Of a stretch of 64,000 bases of DNA, positions 49,105 through 57,104 are shown in pieces. Every line of letters begins with the position of its first letter. Positions within the stretch are counted from its first letter, which is position 1. Origin of the DNA: Streptomyces sp. NBC_01446 (GTDB taxonomy: Bacteria > Actinomycetota > Actinomycetes > Streptomycetales > Streptomycetaceae); the NCBI RefSeq assembly GCF_026340095.1, contig NZ_JAPEPO010000003.1:310001-374000 (forward strand). The letters run 5' to 3'. The notes below the pieces were generated by a model that saw only the letters and a list, made by a program, of their open reading frames with translations, was not told the origin of the DNA and ran no database searches. Both the position numbers and the translations under genes were made by a program.

Positions 49105-50307
49105 TCAAGCCGCCTGTGTGACCGGTGGGGCGGAGGTGAAGATCCGTCCGTCACGCAGCAATGCCCAGAGCACGCCAGCTCGTCGGCGGGCCAGGGCGAT
49201 GACGGCCTGAACGTGCTTGCAGCCCTCGCCGCGCTTCTTCAGGTAGAAGTCCCGGTTCGGCCCTTCGCGGACGATGCTGGACTGCGCGGACATGTAGAAC
49301 ACTCTGCGCAGGCGGCGGCTGTAGCGCTTGGGCCGGTGCAGGTTGCCGGTGCGCCGGCCAGAGTCACGCGGGACGGGCACCAGCCCGGCCGCCGAGGCGA
49401 GATGGCCGGCGTCGGCGTAGGCCGACAGGTCACCGGCGGCGACGATGAACTCGGCGCCGAGGATGGGGCCCATGCCGGGCAGGGACTCGATGATCTCTGC
49501 GTGCGGGTGGCTGCGGAACGTCTCCCGGATCTGCCGGTCGATCCGCTTCACGCGGTCGTCCAGGGCCAGGATCTGCCCTGCCAGGTCGGCGACGATCTGC
49601 GCGGCGACATCTTCGCCGGGCAGCACGGTCTGCTGGGCCTGCGCGGCTTCCAATGCGGCCCGGGCCACCATGTCGGCGCCGCGGACACTGCGGTTGGCCA
49701 GCCAGGCCGTCAGCCTTGCCCGGCCGCGTCGGCGGATCGCCGCCGGGGTCTGATAACCGGTCAGCAGCACCAGGGCGCCCTTGTGGGCGGAGTAGTCAAA
49801 CGCCCGCTCCAGAGCAGGGAAGACGCCGGTCAGCACGTCCCGCAGGCGGTTGATCATCCGCACCCGGTCGGCCATCAGATCCGTGCGGTGCGCGGTCAGC
49901 AGCGCGAGGTCGGCGGCAAGCTGGGCGGGCACGTCGATCGCCGCGAAGTCGTTGCGGTGGCGGGCGGTTTCGGCGATGACGTAGGCATCCCTGGCGTCGG
50001 TCTTCGCCTCACCGCGGTAGGCGCCGGACATGCGGTTGACCGTGCGTCCGGGCACGTAGACGGCCCGCTGGTCGTGGGCTGCCAGCAGAGCCAGCAGCAG
50101 CGCGGAGGACGTGCCGGAGATGTCCACTGCCCAGTGCACTTGGCCGGCCAGGGCGAGGATCTCGCCGAGCGCGGTCAGGATCGCCGACTCGTCATTGTCG
50201 ATCTTCTTCGACCACAGCGTGGCGCCGGTCTCGTCAACCACGGCTGCCCAGTGGTGGCCCTTGCCCGCGTCGACGCCAGCCCAGACCCGGGCTTTCCGCT
50301 CGTTCAC
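49105..50307 (-). CDS. IS110-family DEDD/serine recombinase
   Basis: From GTG 50307 (RBS gaggagggg) the 400-aa protein has the N-terminal RuvC-like domain (VWAGVDAGKGHHWAAVVDET, first Asp; GEAKTDARDAYVIAETARHR) and the C-terminal Tnp20 domain (IESLPGMGPILGAEFIVAAG, ASAAGLVPVPRDSGRRTGNL with the catalytic Ser). Complete and probably functional. Recent work on IS621 showed that such recombinases use a bridge RNA encoded in the non-coding end. The matching region here is 50308-50510. Confidence 0.93.
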   Translation of the reverse strand: MNERKARVWAGVDAGKGHHWAAVVDETGATLWSKKIDNDESAILTALGEILALAGQVHWAVDISGTSSALLLALLAAHDQRAVYVPGRTVNRMSGAYRGEAKTDARDAYVIAETARHRNDFAAIDVPAQLAADLALLTAHRTDLMADRVRMINRLRDVLTGVFPALERAFDYSAHKGALVLLTGYQTPAAIRRRGRARLTAWLANRSVRGADMVARAALEAAQAQQTVLPGEDVAAQIVADLAGQILALDDRVKRIDRQIRETFRSHPHAEIIESLPGMGPILGAEFIVAAGDLSAYADAGHLASAAGLVPVPRDSGRRTGNLHRPKRYSRRLRRVFYMSAQSSIVREGPNRDFYLKKRGEGCKHVQAVIALARRRAGVLWALLRDGRIFTSAPPVTQAA

Positions 50308-50510
50308 TTGCCCCTCCTCGCACCGCTCGGCATGCCGTCGGCCCGAGGAACACCCCGCTGTCATCTCCGTAATCAGCGACCGCACGAAGCGCGCACATCT
50401 CAATCAGCAGCCAGGGCTCCCCGGAGAGCCGGGCGGCCACTCCTTGGAAGCCACTGAAGGCAAGAACCCATAAGCCACACCCGGCCCTCCCGGGCCGCCT
50501 AACAACTTAC
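50308..50510 (-). ncRNA. candidate IS110 bridge-RNA region
   Basis: About 200 bp of gene-free DNA on the 5' side of the recombinase contains several hairpins, for example ggctc-6-gagcc near 50415-50430 and cggccc-4-gggccg near 50484-50500. In IS110-group elements this end encodes the bridge RNA. Position and structure fit, but the loops were not matched to target and donor. Confidence 0.4.
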
Positions 50511-50520
50511 GGAGGAACCC

Positions 50521-51687
50521 ATGCCGACCGACACACCCGTGATCTCGGTCAGTGACGCCGAACTGCACGACCTCCGCGCCCGGTTGCGGGCCACCCGATG
50601 GGCGGAGCCCTGGCCGGTCAAAGGCTGGGAGGCCGGTACCGACACCACGGAACTCCGCCGCCTCGTCGCCTACTGGGCCTCCGGCTACGACTGGCGCCAC
50701 CATGAGACCGCCGTCAATGCCCTGCCCTCCCACTTCGCCGACCTCGACGGCACACCCGTGCACTACCTCCGCTACGACGGCGAACACCCGGACGCGCTGC
50801 CCCTCGTCCTGACGAACGGCTGGCCCAGCTCCTTCCTCGAACTCGCCGCCTTCGCCGAACGTCTGGCCACCCCGACCCGGTTCGGCGGGGCAGCCGAGGA
50901 CGCCTTCACCGTGATCGTCCCTTCCCTGCCCGGCTTCGCCTTCTCGCCCCAGCGGCCCACGCTCACCGGAGCCGAACAGACCCACGACCTGTGGCACCGC
51001 CTGATGTACGAAGAACTCGGCTTCGAACGGTACGCGGCGCACGGCGGAGACCTGGGCGCCGGCATCACCTCCAGGCTCGCCGAGGCCCACCCCGAGGCGC
51101 TGGTGGGTATCCATGTGCTGGCCGTGGCCGCCCCGGCTGCCTACGACCCGGACAGCCTCACCACGGAGGAAAAGGACTACCTGGCCTCCGTCGCGGCCTG
51201 GCAGGCACAGGAAGGCGGGTACCAGCACCAACAGAACACCCGCCCACTCAGCCTCGCCCCCGCCCTGGCCGACTCGCCCGCCGGTCTGCTGGCCTGGATC
51301 GTGGAGAAGTACCGCGCCTGGAGCGACGGCGGAGGAGACCTGTCCTCGCGGTTCAGCGACGACTTCGTCCTCACCCAGGCATCCCTGTACTGGTTCACCG
51401 GCACGATCTCCACCTCGTTCCGGCCCTACTACGAGTACGCCCACGGCCTGACCCGGCGAGTGGAACGGGTGAACGTACCCACGGCTGTCGCCCTGTTCCC
51501 CGCCGACCTGAGCCGGCCGCCACGAAGTTGGGCGGAGCGCACCTACAACATCACGCGCTACACGCACATGCCTCGCGGCGGGCACTTCGCCGCCCACGAG
51601 GAACCCGGCCTGCTGGCCCACGACATCACCGAGTTCTTCCGCGACCACCGTTCGCCCCTGCCCCCGGTCCCACGGTCCCGCGCGTGA
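50521..51687 (+). CDS. epoxide hydrolase (EHN family)
   Basis: The ATG at 50521 follows acggagg. The 388-aa protein has an N-terminal EHN domain (ISVSDAELHDLRARLRATRW), then NGWPSSFLELAAFAERL (oxyanion loop), AHGGDLGAGITSRLA (Asp nucleophile), a cap with the Tyr-rich WFTGTISTSFRPYYEYAHGL and PRGGHFAAHEEPGLLAHDI (His). This is the juvenile-hormone/microsomal-type epoxide hydrolase family common in Streptomyces. The IS110 element sits directly upstream and may have separated it from its promoter or regulator. Confidence 0.92.
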   Translation: MPTDTPVISVSDAELHDLRARLRATRWAEPWPVKGWEAGTDTTELRRLVAYWASGYDWRHHETAVNALPSHFADLDGTPVHYLRYDGEHPDALPLVLTNGWPSSFLELAAFAERLATPTRFGGAAEDAFTVIVPSLPGFAFSPQRPTLTGAEQTHDLWHRLMYEELGFERYAAHGGDLGAGITSRLAEAHPEALVGIHVLAVAAPAAYDPDSLTTEEKDYLASVAAWQAQEGGYQHQQNTRPLSLAPALADSPAGLLAWIVEKYRAWSDGGGDLSSRFSDDFVLTQASLYWFTGTISTSFRPYYEYAHGLTRRVERVNVPTAVALFPADLSRPPRSWAERTYNITRYTHMPRGGHFAAHEEPGLLAHDITEFFRDHRSPLPPVPRSRA

Positions 51688-51843
51688 CTCGCACCGCCAT
51701 CCACGGACGGGTTTGCGGCCTTTCTCCGTCAGGTCCAGGCTCATCAGCGCCATGTAGGCGCACTTGAGGGCGGCGTTGCCGGGGACGTGCCCGTGAGCCC
51801 GGACCTTGGAATCCAGTGATCGTCGCAATATGTGGCGGGTTGG

Positions 51844-52000
51844 TCAGGCAGCGATCAGTCCATGCAGACGCTCGGCCGGGGTATCCCAGTCGAGCGTTTT
51901 GCGTGGGCAGCCATTGAGTTCGGCAGCGAGGCGTCCAGATGCCGGCGGCCGTGGATGTTCTCGTTCGAGCCGCGCTGCCAGGGGCTGGCGGGATCGCAGA
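51844..52000 (-). pseudogene. IS30-family transposase C-terminal remnant
   Basis: The frame ends AAELNGCPRKTLDWDTPAER, LHGLIAA with stop at 51844; a neighbouring frame reads SNENIHGRRHLDASLPN. Both match the end of IS30 transposases (RGSNENTNG...AAELNGRPRKTLGWRTPAE). It is fused to an IS3 orfA piece. Confidence 0.7.
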
Positions 52001-52002
52001 AT

Positions 52003-52265
52003 CAGCCGAGGCCGACCGCAGGACCTCGTTCGCCCGGCGCAGCTCGCGCACTCGCGGCGCAGCTGGGCCAGCTCCTCCTTCTCTTCGGTGGTGAGCAGGT
52101 TGTCCCGCTCGCCGGCATCCGCCTCGGCCTGCCGGATCCAGCCGCGCAGGGCCTCGTAATGCACGCCGCGTTCCTCGGCAATGCGACGGATAACTGGCTT
52201 CGGCTCCGACGTGCGGTACATCCGAACCGCACGCTCACGCAACTCCAGCGGGTACTTCCTGGGGC
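52003..52265 (-). pseudogene. IS3-family orfA remnant
   Basis: The frame reads LRERAVRMYRTSEPKPVIRR, IAEERGVHYEALRGWIRQAE, TTEEKEELAQLRRE and, after a frameshift near 52051, RELRRANEVLRSASA. This is the HTH plus leucine-zipper OrfA of IS3 elements. OrfB is absent. Confidence 0.8.
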
Positions 52266-52771
52266 CAGGGCTGATGCGTTCTCAGGCTGCGAGATGAAGG
52301 CAGGTTGAACCGTTCCGGGTTTGATCGAGACTCTGCCCGCGCCGTGCGCGGGCCTTGATGAAGTAGAGAAAGTTCCACCGCGCCACCGGTTCGCAGACCG
52401 CCGTCAGGTATCTAGCAGGCCTCGCCGTCGATCGAGGACTGCCGGTGCGGCTCGCGTCTCGAACCTGTTGGGTGCGGACGGTTTCGGACCGCCGATATCT
52501 GCCTTGTAAGGACAGACGTGGTCAGCAGCGGGGGTGTCCAGGTCACTCCGGCTGTAGCGGCAGCCCAGGTGAACGGCGCATCTCGACTGTGGCGAGCCGT
52601 CATTGACCGTGAATGACCGCACCATGTGGCACGGCTGTGGCACGGGGACCGCTTCGTCCCAAAGCAGCTTGGGCGGGAGCTCTGCCTTGGGTTGCTGTGC
52701 CTCTCGCCTGCGCTGACAGTCCATCGGCGTCCGTGCTCGTCCGCCGTTGTCCGTGGGCGTTGTCACGCAGT
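52266..52771. other. 506 bp, no gene seen
   Basis: Mixed intergenic DNA between IS remnants. I checked 52420-52520 for a tRNA-like fold and found none. Confidence 0.35.
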
Positions 52772-52773
52772 TA

Positions 52774-53917
52774 CTGAAATTTTCAGGGTGGGGTCGGTGG
52801 GGCGAGGGTCAGGCGGGTGGCGGTGAGGCAACCGTCGATCAGGTGGGGTCGGAGCTGGATTTTGCGTAACTCGCGGCGGAGTATGCGGTCGAGGTGGTCG
52901 GGTGTGTCGAAGGCGGTGTTGGCCATTGCCCTGCGCACGAGGGACCAGATGGCCTCGACGGGGTTGAGGTCGGGTGCATACGGCGGGAGACGGATGGTGG
53001 TGAGCCAGTCGTGTTCGGCCTCGTACCGCTTCAGCTCTGCTGTCAGGTGGGTGTTGAGATTGTCCCAGACGACCACGATCGGTCCGCCGAGCTGGATGTG
53101 GGCCCGCACGAGCAGGTCCCGGTAGTCGCGCCAGGAGAAACTCTTCCGGGCTCCTTTCAACAGCAGGTGAGCGCGGGGCCGGTAGATCAGTCGGCTCGGC
53201 TCGCCGGGTTTGTAGCAGCACAGGGTCGCGACCGAGGTCCTGCGCCGGGATCTGCCCCTGACCCGGATGACGGGGGTGTGTCCGCGCCGGCCCCATGTGC
53301 GGGCGCGGGGCGGCGTCATGGAGAATCCGGCTTCGTCCTCGAAGACGATCCAGCCCCCATGGGCCGCCGCGAGGCTTTTACCCGCGGCCACACCTCCTTT
53401 TTCCACAGTTCCACCGCGTGCTCGTCGCGCTCGAGGGCTCTGCGGGCGGGTGCCTGCCAGGACCAGCCGTGCCGTTTCAGCAGCCGCCACACCGTCGCCA
53501 CCGACAAACTGAGCCGCAGACGGCGGCGGATCACGTTCTGCACCCGGGCCAGGGTCCACCGCTGATCCTCGAAGCCATGTGCAGCCGGCCCCTTCGCCAA
53601 CTCCTCCTCGAGTACGGCGAATTACGCATCGGTTACGGTCGGGGAGTTCGCCGGCCCAGCCGAGCGCAGGGCCTCCGTCCCGCCCTCGCGCCACGCCCGG
53701 CGCCAGCGTTCCACCGACCTCACGCTCACCCGCAGGTCCTTCGCGATCACCGCGGTCCTCTCACCCACCGCGAACCGTCCTCCGGCCTGGAGCTGGATCC
53801 CCTCACGAAACGCCCGACGCTCAGCGGTCAGGCCCCCACCCTCCGGATATCTCACACCACCGGCATACCGCAGGGATCATCAACCGTCACCACCCGACGA
53901 CAACCCGAAAACCTCAG
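52774..53917 (-). mobile_element. IS630-family element at a TA site
   Basis: ctgaaattttc (52774-52784) and, on the other end, gaaaacctcag (53907-53917) match as inverted repeats at 9 of 11 positions, and TA dinucleotides flank both sides (52772-52773, 53918-53919), the target duplicated by IS630/mariner elements. Confidence 0.75.
52783..53855 (-). pseudogene. IS630-family transposase with nonsense and frameshift
   Basis: From 53855 the frame has a paired-like HTH (ERTAVIAKDLRVSVRSVERW, RRAWREGGTEALRSAGP), then TAA at 53622-53624 where FAVLEEELAKGPAAHGF continues in the same frame (a Gln codon lost). Next come RWTLARVQNVIRRRLRLSLS, SVATVWRLLKRHGWSWQAPA. Near 53383 an AAAA run requires a -1 shift to reach GGWIVFEDEAGFSMTPPRAR (first Asp), VVVWDNLNTHLTAELKRYEA (second Asp) and YAPDLNPVEAIWSLVRRAMA (Glu). 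The -1 shift may be programmed, as in other IS630 elements. The stop codon makes this copy inactive. Confidence 0.85.
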
Positions 53918-53962
53918 TAGACACTCAGCTGGGCCAGCGGTTGACCGCCCTTGCGCTGGCGG

Positions 53963-54319
53963 TCAACTCCACTCGGTGGACCGGGACATCCAAGCGAAGG
54001 CGTCTGCTGTTCGAATAGCCAGCGATCCGGTCCGCCAAGAATCGGTGATGTCGGTCCAGTCGTGGAGGTAGGCGCTGAGCGCGACGTGCTCTGCTGCTTG
54101 GTCGTAGAAGAGGGTGAATCTGTAGACCCTGCCGTCTTCGGAGATGACTTGGCCATCCTCGTGATCGGGGCCCTCCTGGAAGAGATCGACGACGATCGCC
54201 CCGTCTGGATCGAGTCCCTGGCCCTTCAGAAGCTCCCGCAGCCGGCTCCATAGGTCGTAGTCGCTGGTCCGCAAGAGATCGGTGTACTGAACGACGATGC
54301 TCGACACCACGAACCTCAT
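53963..54319 (-). CDS. hypothetical protein, possible immunity type
   Basis: From ATG 54319 the 118-aa protein reads MRFVVSSIVVQYTDLLRTSD, YDLWSRLRELLKGQGLDPDG, GRVYRFTLFYDQAAEHVALS and ends DAFAWMSRSTEWS. A compact acidic alpha/beta protein. Starts at 54418 and 54340 are also open. The family is unknown. It stands alone beside the IS630 element. Confidence 0.6.
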   Translation of the reverse strand: MRFVVSSIVVQYTDLLRTSDYDLWSRLRELLKGQGLDPDGAIVVDLFQEGPDHEDGQVISEDGRVYRFTLFYDQAAEHVALSAYLHDWTDITDSWRTGSLAIRTADAFAWMSRSTEWS

Positions 54320-54542
54320 GATCGGTCTTGCCGTCGGCATTGGGAAGCAGCGGGCACCCTCATAGTGAAACCTACCGGTGACCCGGCCGGCGCACTGCTG
54401 AAGGGCGACGGCGTCCACCCGCCATGCTCGGCATCGCCCGCTTACACAACCAGTCCCTCACCGGATACGCCCGGGTCTGCTCGCGAGAAGATCCCCACCG
54501 CCCTCTATGCAGGGCGCAACCACTCATAGATCCTTTGTAGCC

Positions 54543-54944
54543 GTGACCCACACGACAAGCGAAACCACATGGCCCGGAAACATCAGTGCCATCACCCTGT
54601 TCGTAGAGGACCTGGAGGCCACGAAGCGGTTCTACCGTGACGTGTTCCGCCTGCCGGTGACCTTCGAGAACGACAACTCGGCCGTGTTCAGCTTCGGGAA
54701 CACCATCATCAACCTGCTGCAATCCACCGCGGCACACGAGCTGATCGCCCCCGCGCGCGTCGCCAGCCCGGACGCCGGCTCCCGCCTGCAGCTCACCCTC
54801 CCCGTGGACGACGTGGACGCGATGTGCAAGGACCTGACCGCCCGCGGCGTGACGCTGCTGAATGGTCCGATGGACCGACCCTGGGGGATACGGACTGCCA
54901 GCTTCTGCGATCCGGGCGGCCACATCTGGGAGATCGCGCAGTGA
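54543..54944 (+). CDS. VOC/glyoxalase-family protein
   Basis: From GTG 54543 the 133-aa protein reads ETTWPGNISAITLFVEDLEA, TKRFYRDVFRLPVTFENDNS, RLQLTLPVDDVDAMCKDLTA and SFCDPGGHIWEIAQ. This is the two-module VOC fold with the metal Glu in the final WEIA. Such proteins act as glyoxalases, dioxygenases or antibiotic-binding proteins. The substrate is unknown. An ATG at 54507 in frame gives 12 more residues. The stop overlaps the start of the DinB gene (GTGA). Confidence 0.85.
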   Translation: MTHTTSETTWPGNISAITLFVEDLEATKRFYRDVFRLPVTFENDNSAVFSFGNTIINLLQSTAAHELIAPARVASPDAGSRLQLTLPVDDVDAMCKDLTARGVTLLNGPMDRPWGIRTASFCDPGGHIWEIAQ

Positions 54945-55439
54945 CCGCGACAGCGGACACTGAGATCTAGGCCCTCCTGACCTCTCTGGACGCACAGCGT
55001 CGCCATGCCCTCGGCAGACTCGACAGGCTCGGCATGGAGGCACTGCGGCGGCCCGTGCTGCCGTCCGGATGGAGCTGCCTGGGACTCGTCCAGCACCTCG
55101 CGCTCGACGTCGAGCGGTTCTGGTTCCGTGCCGTCATCACCGGCGGCCCCGCCGTCATCGAAGCCCTCGATGACATCGACGACGCCTGGCAGGTGGCTCC
55201 CGACGTACCGCATACCGAGGTCCTCGACCGATACCGCACGGAGGTGGACCCTCGCGAACGCCGCTACGGCCGTGGACACCCCTCTGGCCTGGTGGCCCCA
55301 CCACCTCTTCGGCGAACCGCACTTGCACACCGTTCGGGATGTCCTGCTGCACGCCATCACCGAGACTGCAGGGCACGCCGGACATCTCGACGCTGCACGA
55401 GGACTCGTCGACGGCCGCCGCTGGATGGTTCTGACCTAA
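54941..55439 (+). pseudogene. DinB/DUF664-family protein with nonsense and frameshift
   Basis: From GTG 54941 the frame reads MTATADTEI, then TAG (a CAG to TAG change would restore Gln), ALLTSLDAQRRHALGRLDRL, SGWSCLGLVQHLALDVERFW. At about 55250 it must change frame to reach TPLAWWPHHLFGEPHLHTVR, DVLLHAITETAGHAGHLDAA. The His residues of HLALD and HAITETAGHAGH are the DinB metal ligands. The intact protein would be a mycothiol- or bacillithiol-type transferase. Two lesions make it non-functional although its VOC partner is intact. Confidence 0.82.
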
Positions 55440-55564
55440 GACCGACTGCGGCCCCGCGAAAGGGACGAGCCACTTACGTCAGCCCTAGGACGGCTCGGAC
55501 GCCGTGATCACTCCAGCCACGGCGGAGATCATCGCGCCCTGAGCCCAACCGGCTGCTGAACCCG

Positions 55565-56056
55565 TTAGCCGAGGGTCTTGGCGTACCAGTGCTCCGCGTT
55601 GCCGTGACCGTCATACGATCCGGTCTCCTCATAACCGTGCGAGGTGTACAAGGCTCGCGCCTCAGTGAGTTCGGTATTGGTCTCACACACGACCCGGGAG
55701 GCCCCCAACTCCTGTGCTGCTGCCTCGGCAGCCAGCAGCAGGCCACGGCCCAGGCCCAGCCCACGACCCGCAGGACGCACGTACATGCGCTTGAGCTCCG
55801 CTGCCGACGGATCGCCCGCCAACAGTCGCACCCCGGCGTATCCGAGGAGCTCGCCATCGCTGCCGCGAGCAACGAGGAGGACACCCTGTGGTGGACTCAG
55901 ATCATCATGCGGGTCTTCATGGAGCACCTCCCGAAGCTCTGCGTCCATGGGCGGACGCCCCATCACCCGCTGTCCCATCTCGGTGAAGTACTGCCACATC
56001 GCCTCGTCAATATCCGCGCCAGTGACGGGCTCCGGCTTGATAGTCCACTTGGGCAT
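55565..56056 (-). CDS. GNAT-family N-acetyltransferase
   Basis: From ATG 56056 the 163-aa protein has motif A in AAELKRMYVRPAGRGLGLGR (acetyl-CoA pyrophosphate loop R-x-x-G-x-G/A), QGVLLVARGSDGELLGYAGV and the C-terminal ARALYTSHGYEETGSYDG. A typical small-molecule GNAT of the RimI/PhnO size, with an unknown substrate. ATGs at 56065 and 56080 are alternative starts. None has a clear RBS. Confidence 0.88.
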   Translation of the reverse strand: MPKWTIKPEPVTGADIDEAMWQYFTEMGQRVMGRPPMDAELREVLHEDPHDDLSPPQGVLLVARGSDGELLGYAGVRLLAGDPSAAELKRMYVRPAGRGLGLGRGLLLAAEAAAQELGASRVVCETNTELTEARALYTSHGYEETGSYDGHGNAEHWYAKTLG

Positions 56057-56214
56057 GCAGGTCATGGTGCGAGACGTCACCCGTGGTTGTCTACAGTCCT
56101 ACCGTGGAGCAGAGCAGGCCACGAACGATCTACGCCGACGTCCAGCGGATCCCAGCGGCGACATCCTGGTCCCGTCCGCCCACAGAGCGTAGGACACTTA
56201 CGGGTCAGCCCTTA

Positions 56215-57101
56215 CTGATGGTTTCAGAATGAGGTTCGGAGTCGTCTCAAACAGATGATGCTGCAGGCGAGTTGAAGCAGGCCCAGGTGGAGGTCGGCAC
56301 GTATCTCATAGCGGATCCGAAGCCGCTTGAACTGGTGGAGCCAGGCGAAGGTGCGCTCGACGACCCAGCGGGTCTTGCCCAGACCGGAACCGTGCGGGAC
56401 ACCACGGCGGGCGATCTTGGGTGTGATCCCACGGGCCCGGACGAGACGCCGGTACTTGTCGTAGTCGCAGCCTCGGTCGGCGAAGAGCCGCCGGGGCCGG
56501 TGACGGGGCCGGCCACGCAGACCGCGAATGCGGGGTACGGCGTCCAACAGCGGCATGAGCTGAGTGACATCGTGACGGTTTCCACTGGTCAAAGAGACAG
56601 CGAGCGGGGTGCCATGCCGGTCCACGATCAGGTGGTGCTTGCTTCCGGGCCGGGCCCGGTCGACCGGCGAAGGTCCGGTGTGAGCCCCCCTTTGAGGGCA
56701 CGCACGTGCGAGCCGTCGATCGCTGCGTCGTCCATGTCCAGCAAGCCGGCAGCCCGTAACTCGGCCAGCAGCACCTCGTGCAGACGGGGCCAGACGCCAG
56801 CTTCCGTCCAGTCCCGCAGACGGCGCCAGGCTGTCACTCCGCTGCAGCCGACCTGCTCCGCGGGTACGTCCCGCCAGCTCACGCTCTTGCACAGCACATA
56901 AACGATGCCCCGCAACGCAGCCCGGTCGTCCACCGGCAACCGCCCGGGATACCGATGCCGCCGAGGCGCACGAGCCGGCAACAGCGGCGCGACACGTTCC
57001 CACAGATCATCAGGCACAAGGTCAGCAGACACCTACCAAATCCTGCCGACACAACACCCAACCACCAAGCCCCCCACCGAAATTCATTCTGAAACCATCA
57101 G
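56215..57101 (-). mobile_element. IS5-family (IS427-like) element, TTA target
   Basis: ctgatggtttcagaatga (56215-56232) and tcattctgaaaccatcag (57084-57101) are perfect 18-bp inverted repeats, flanked by TTA on both sides (56212-56214, 57102-57104). The length is 887 bp. The insertion point is the outer edge of the ISAzo13 element that follows. Confidence 0.9.
56224..57032 (-). CDS. IS5-family transposase made by -1 frameshifting
   Basis: OrfA (57032-56628) has LVPDDLWERVAPLLPARAPR, VSWRDVPAEQVGCSGVTAWR and DDAAIDGSHVRALKGG (first Asp). OrfB, one base back, continues AHTGPSPVDRARPGSKHHLI, RLFADRGCDYDKYRRLVRAR (second Asp) and KTRWVVERTFAWLHQFKRL (Glu). The switch occurs at AAAGGGGGG near 56690, a classical slippery run, so a programmed -1 frameshift as known for IS427-type elements is likely rather than decay. 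All catalytic residues survive. Confidence 0.88.
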
Positions 57102-57104
57102 TTA

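Larger units (their letters stand above)
49100..50510 (-). mobile_element. IS110-family element
   Basis: The element consists of an IS110 recombinase gene and about 200 bp of structured non-coding DNA on its 5' side. IS110 elements lack long inverted repeats, so the exact ends cannot be set by eye. On the left it interrupts what looks like a fresh gene start (aaggagtctcaatgacgaag at 49091-49110). Confidence 0.7.

Noticed and set aside
49063..50457. 464-codon plus frame over the IS110 recombinase
   Set aside because: Shadow. The minus frame carries all IS110 motifs.
52420..52520. tRNA gene or attachment site near IS remnants
   Set aside because: No cloverleaf or CCA-like end could be drawn. 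No tRNA was found anywhere in the window.
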